A stretch of 14,510 nt of DNA from Deltaproteobacteria bacterium (GTDB lineage: Bacteria > Desulfobacterota > Anaeroferrophillalia > Anaeroferrophillales > Tharpellaceae), in assembly GCA_030640695.1 (NCBI GenBank), contig DAOWIX010000097.1:1-14510 (forward strand), in the 5' to 3' direction. Numbering within the stretch: the first letter of the stretch is position 1; every line of letters starts with the position of its first letter. The position numbers and the translations under genes were made by a program. Below are positions 12,492-14,510 of this stretch, one piece after another. The notes below the pieces were generated by a model. The model was not told where the DNA came from, made no database searches, and was given only the letters and a program-made list of their open reading frames with translations.

Positions 12492-13211
12492 ATGTCTGAA
12501 AAGAGTAATGCAAGTGCCTTAGTCCTGGGATTATCTATCTTTTTGGGCCTGGCAACCCTCGGATACCTGCTCGGTGATGCCGCTCTTTCCGTCAAAGAAC
12601 TTGAGCGTAGTGTCAAGGTCAAAGGCCTCTCCGAACGTGAATATCCGGCCGATATCGTTATCTGGCCGATCCAGTTTATCGCCGCTGACAACAACCTGCA
12701 AACTCTCTACAATACGCTTGAAGAGAGTACCGGCAAAATCACATCCTTTCTCAAAAAGCACCAGATCAAGGCCTCCGACATATCCAGCAACCCCCCCACA
12801 ATCACTGATAAATCGGCGCAAAGGTACGGTAACTCAGCCCCGGCTCTGTTCAGATACAGCGCCGTCCAGACAGTAACCGTCTACTCCAATGAGATCGATA
12901 CGGTACGCCTGGCAATGGGGGTTTTGGCCGAACTCGGCAAAGAGGGGATCGTCTTTAACAGCGACGACTATGAAGCCAGACCTGAATATATCTTCACCAG
13001 ACTCAATGAAGTAAAACCAATAATGATTGAAGAAGCGACTAGAAAAGCCCGCGCCGTAGCCTTGAAATTTGCCCAAGATTCACAAAGCCGGCTCGGCAAA
13101 ATAAAACGGGCCTCGCAGGGGCAATTCAGCATCAACGCCCGCGACAAAAGTACACCGCACATGAAACGAGTCCGCGTGGTCTCGACGGTCGAGTATTATC
13201 TCTCGGATTGA
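12492..13211 (+). CDS. SIMPL-domain (DUF541) protein, membrane-anchored and periplasmic
   Basis: A 239-residue protein with an N-terminal membrane helix (ALVLGLSIFLGLATLGYLLG, 9-28) and no clear signal-peptidase site, so it is probably anchored with its body in the periplasm. The body is a SIMPL domain: SVKVKGLSEREYPADIVIWPIQF (40-62) is its first strand pair, FLKKHQIKASDI (86-97) its helix and the VVSTVEYYLSD end its last strand. E. coli YggE and related proteins are linked to envelope and oxidative stress, but a molecular activity is not established. AGGAGG lies about 6 nt before the ATG. The gene is probably translated with the HD gene from one transcript; what they share is unclear. Confidence 0.9.
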   Translation: MSEKSNASALVLGLSIFLGLATLGYLLGDAALSVKELERSVKVKGLSEREYPADIVIWPIQFIAADNNLQTLYNTLEESTGKITSFLKKHQIKASDISSNPPTITDKSAQRYGNSAPALFRYSAVQTVTVYSNEIDTVRLAMGVLAELGKEGIVFNSDDYEARPEYIFTRLNEVKPIMIEEATRKARAVALKFAQDSQSRLGKIKRASQGQFSINARDKSTPHMKRVRVVSTVEYYLSD

Positions 13212-13329
13212 GGGCAGTGGGCAGTGTAAAACCTGAGCAGCTATAAACTGTGATGCATTCGTAAAAAGCGGGATGGCTAAGTAAAAAATCATCATTTTTC
13301 ACGAATTAACAGGTAAAATATTTTTTCTT
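13212..13329. repeat. repeat-bearing gap: GGGCAGT doublet and inverted repeat around ATGGCTAAGTAAAAA
   Basis: Just past the SIMPL stop is a tandem GGGCAGTGGGCAGTG (13213-13227). ATTCGTAAAAA (13257-13267) and TTTTTCACGAAT (about 13294-13305) form an inverted repeat with one bulge, enclosing ATGGCTAAGTAAAAA (13273-13287), a one-mismatch copy of the end of the 8203-8329 element. A possible -10 box TAAAAT (13314-13319) lies 10 nt before the flavoprotein ATG, but no convincing -35 is seen. There is no gene here. Confidence 0.55.
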
Positions 13330-14510
13330 ATGACTGATAAAACAAAACCCAGAATAATTGTTGTCGGTGGTGGCGCGGCCGGACTTATGGCCGCCGGAGC
13401 GGCGGCGGAGACCGGAGCTCGAGTTCTGATCTTAGAAAAGATGAAACAGCCAGGGCGCAAATTGGCAATCACCGGCAAAGGCCGTTGCAATCTGACCAAC
13501 AGTGCCGACATAGTTGATTGTATCGCTCATTTCGGAAAAAATGGGCGCTTCCTCAGGCAAGCTTTACATCGTTTCTCCAACCAAGACCTGATCGATTTTT
13601 TTGCCGCTAACGGACTCGAAACAGTCACCGAAAGAGGCGGTCGCGTCTTTCCCGCCAACGGCAAAGCCCCCGAGGTTGTCAAGGTTCTGCGGCAATGGCT
13701 GAAAAAGTGCGGAGCCACCATCCGCCTCGCAAGCCCGGTTGAAAAACTCCTACTCAAAGATGATCAAGTTATCGGAGTGGTGGCCAACGGCGAAGAGTTT
13801 GACTGTTCTGCCGTCATCCTGGCAACCGGTGGGGCCTCCTACCCGGCAACCGGTTCAACCGGTGATGGCTACCGCCTGGCGGAGAGTGTCGGCCACCACA
13901 TCATCCCGGTGCGCCCGGCCCTGGTGCCGCTGGTATTTGCCGAACCTTCTTTTAAAAAATTGGCCGGCTTAAGCTTGCGCAACGTTGCCGTCCGCCTTTT
14001 TATCAAAAATAAAAAAGTAAAAGAGATTTTTGGTGAACTGCTCTTTAGCGAAGATGGCATCAGCGGACCTACGGTTCTAACCTTGAGCAGCATGGCCGTC
14101 GACGCTTTAAAAAACCGGGATGAGGTCTGCATATCGCTGGATCTCAAACCGGCTCTTGATGAGAAAAAACTTGATACCCGCCTGTTGCGCGACTTTCAAA
14201 AGCGGGGTAAAGAGAGTCTCAGCACCCTGCTCAGAGGATTATTGCCTCAAGAGATTGTGGCCACCTGCCTTGAACTAACCGACATCAACCCTCTACGCCA
14301 AGGACATGAGGTAACAACTGCGGAACGAAAACGGTTGCGTAGCTGGTTAAAGAATTTCCGCCTGCCGATCTCCGACCACCGCCCCTTAAGCGAAGCGATC
14401 ATCACCGCCGGTGGTATCGACACCAAGGAGATCGAACCTAAAACCATGGCCTCACGTCATATCAAAAACCTCTTTTTTGCCGGTGAACTCCTTAACATTC
14501 AAGCCGACAC
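13330..14510 (+). CDS. HI0933/YhiN-family FAD-dependent oxidoreductase, cut by the window edge
   Basis: The first 393 codons of a flavoprotein of the HI0933/YhiN family, NAD(P)/FAD-dependent oxidoreductases of unknown substrate, about 400-420 residues long. The dinucleotide motif VVGGGAAGLMAA (11-22) with E36 binds the FAD ADP moiety. Family motifs follow: GRKLAITGKGRCNLTN (42-57), GRVFPANGKAPEVV and ILATGGASYPATGSTGDGY. The C-terminal block before the edge (ITAGGID, EPKTMASRHIKNLFFAGELLNI) shows that only about the last 20-30 residues are missing. No membrane segment is seen. No strong ribosome site precedes the ATG (AGG at 13311 is 16 nt away), so the start, though agreeing with the family's N-terminus, has weak signals. 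It is separated from the SIMPL gene by 118 nt and is probably its own transcript. Confidence 0.93.
   Translation, partial: MTDKTKPRIIVVGGGAAGLMAAGAAAETGARVLILEKMKQPGRKLAITGKGRCNLTNSADIVDCIAHFGKNGRFLRQALHRFSNQDLIDFFAANGLETVTERGGRVFPANGKAPEVVKVLRQWLKKCGATIRLASPVEKLLLKDDQVIGVVANGEEFDCSAVILATGGASYPATGSTGDGYRLAESVGHHIIPVRPALVPLVFAEPSFKKLAGLSLRNVAVRLFIKNKKVKEIFGELLFSEDGISGPTVLTLSSMAVDALKNRDEVCISLDLKPALDEKKLDTRLLRDFQKRGKESLSTLLRGLLPQEIVATCLELTDINPLRQGHEVTTAERKRLRSWLKNFRLPISDHRPLSEAIITAGGIDTKEIEPKTMASRHIKNLFFAGELLNIQAD

Noticed and set aside
1..14510. CRISPR array or defence island
   Set aside because: The repeats present are dispersed and palindromic with irregular spacing; there is no regular repeat-spacer pattern and no cas, restriction or toxin-antitoxin gene.

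Overview
The window looks like chromosomal DNA from a mid-GC Gram-negative bacterium, most likely of the Desulfuromonas/Geobacter group (Desulfobacterota). The evidence is the 5' end of a 16S rRNA gene at the left edge, whose first ~70 bases have the wording usual for that group, its leader with a TCTTTGAAAAC-type boxA, and the gene repertoire. This placement is inference from a short stretch of 16S; no database was searched.

Left part (1-2.9 kb, minus strand): an rRNA operon reads out of the window to the left. Three tandem TTGACA promoters drive it, two with GC-rich discriminators. Directly upstream, in the same direction, lie a GNAT acetyltransferase and a class III nucleotidyl cyclase with an RsbRD-like N-terminus, a coiled coil and a PAS domain. 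Middle part (2.9-8.1 kb): a nitrilase-superfamily omega-amidase (plus strand), then an RmlD-like reductase, uvrC and rarA (all minus). uvrC follows rarA closely, making a DNA-repair/replication-restart pair. The three successive gaps in this part each carry a copy of a GGAAGTGCCCTTGGGGTGCG-type repeat, and one copy forms the edge of a 108-bp element with inverted ends.

Right part (8.1-14.5 kb): a 127-bp hairpin element precedes a nitroreductase whose promoter is placed so that the mRNA should start at the ATG itself. An unrecognised small protein, a tRNA-Leu(GAG) with its own promoter and terminator, and two head-truncated gene remnants follow. The remnants are an IPTL-CTERM surface-protein tail (minus) and an S74 chaperone tail (plus), meeting head-to-head near 10.1 kb. 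Then come malate dehydrogenase (minus), an HD-domain protein plus a membrane-anchored SIMPL protein (plus), and a HI0933/YhiN-type flavoprotein cut by the right edge.

Most of the window is ordinary housekeeping sequence. I do not see a convincing new defence, biosynthetic or mobile system. What repays attention is the repeat structure (two families of dispersed palindromic elements), the rearrangement scar at about 10.1 kb, the apparently leaderless nitroreductase transcript and the orphan cyclase next to the rRNA operon.
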